A stretch of DNA of 64,000 bases from Poteriospumella lacustris (Eukaryota > Sar > Chrysophyceae > Chromulinales > Dinobryaceae), in contig SMOI01000021.1 in NCBI GenBank assembly GCA_008000375.1, positions 62,001 through 126,000 of the forward strand, in the 5' to 3' direction. Both the position numbers and the translations under genes were made by a program. Every line of letters starts with the position of its first letter. The first letter of the stretch is position 1. Shown piece after piece: positions 63,848 to 64,000 of this stretch. Under the pieces are notes generated by a model, which saw nothing but the letters and a program-made list of their open reading frames with translations, was not told the DNA's origin and did no database searches.

Positions 63848-64000
63848 ACAATATTACTGTTGATTGCAATGTTGTTACTTGGGGCTATGGGCTATAATCA
63901 AAGTCGATTTGATCACAATTAAAACACACTCGTAAGTCGTCGATGGACCATGGTTTATGCTGTGTTCCCCAGTGTTTCCAATCGCAGTGGCAGCAAACGT

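Larger units (their letters stand above)
63225..64000. other. Window end, intergenic with tRNA-Thr
   Basis: 3' flank of the Tlde1-like gene, then the tRNA. No coding sequence detected. Confidence 0.5.

Noticed and set aside
1-64000. Mobile elements, integrases or terminal repeats
   Set aside because: I saw no transposase, reverse transcriptase or paired terminal repeats. The large repeats are intragenic.

Overview
The window is nuclear DNA of a unicellular, flagellated eukaryote. GT-AG introns interrupt about ten genes. Two nuclear-type tRNA genes carry internal B boxes and T-run terminators. The complex I subunit NDUFS7 is encoded with a mitochondrial presequence. Three genes (CFAP20DC-like, WDR31-like, WDR92) belong to cilium biology. 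All three stop codons end genes, so the code looks standard. I cannot name the species. A free-living, phagotrophic, intron-poor protist with small introns (mostly 60 to 74 nt) fits best.

Layout. 1-12.3 kb is very GC-rich and essentially intronless: a 5'-truncated coiled-coil gene, a 5.1-kb gene for a multi-pass Asp-box propeller protein, a Trm11-type tRNA methyltransferase (minus) and a class II-like histone deacetylase. 12.3-22.2 kb holds a type I membrane protein (minus), a MaoC hot-dog protein, a two-RRM protein and a CFAP20-domain protein (minus). 22.7-34.3 kb is one giant surface-protein gene (about 3.8 kcodons): signal peptide, four F-type-lectin-like domains with P/T/S linkers in near-identical 873-bp tandem repeats, a REJ module and a multi-pass polycystin-like C-terminal half. 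35-50.3 kb is dense and intron-containing: secreted DOPA 4,5-dioxygenase-like protein, tRNA-Glu, WDR31, a SAP-like protein with a PIP box, Yaf9/GAS41, WDR92, NDUFS7, an unrecognised five-exon gene, DDX24/Mak5 and YbeY. 50.3-56 kb has no convincing coding sequence but is strongly depleted of T on the plus strand. 56-60.7 kb holds two divergent, paralogous receiver-domain proteins, one with an intact histidine-kinase H-box but a decayed ATPase domain. A 1.9-kb A-poor stretch follows. The last gene encodes a small secreted protein resembling bacterial Tlde1/DUF2778 L,D-transpeptidases, and a tRNA-Thr ends the window.

How the parts relate. Most genes are independent housekeeping functions (tRNA modification, chromatin, ribosome biogenesis, respiration, cilia). 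The most distinctive content is the surface and signalling set: two large multi-pass surface proteins, the F-lectin/REJ receptor, the paired pseudo-hybrid kinases with extraordinary 3' flanks, and the probably horizontally acquired peptidoglycan enzyme. Exon structures below were assembled by hand from splice signals and reading phase; CDS entries for spliced genes give the outer limits, with exons in the evidence.
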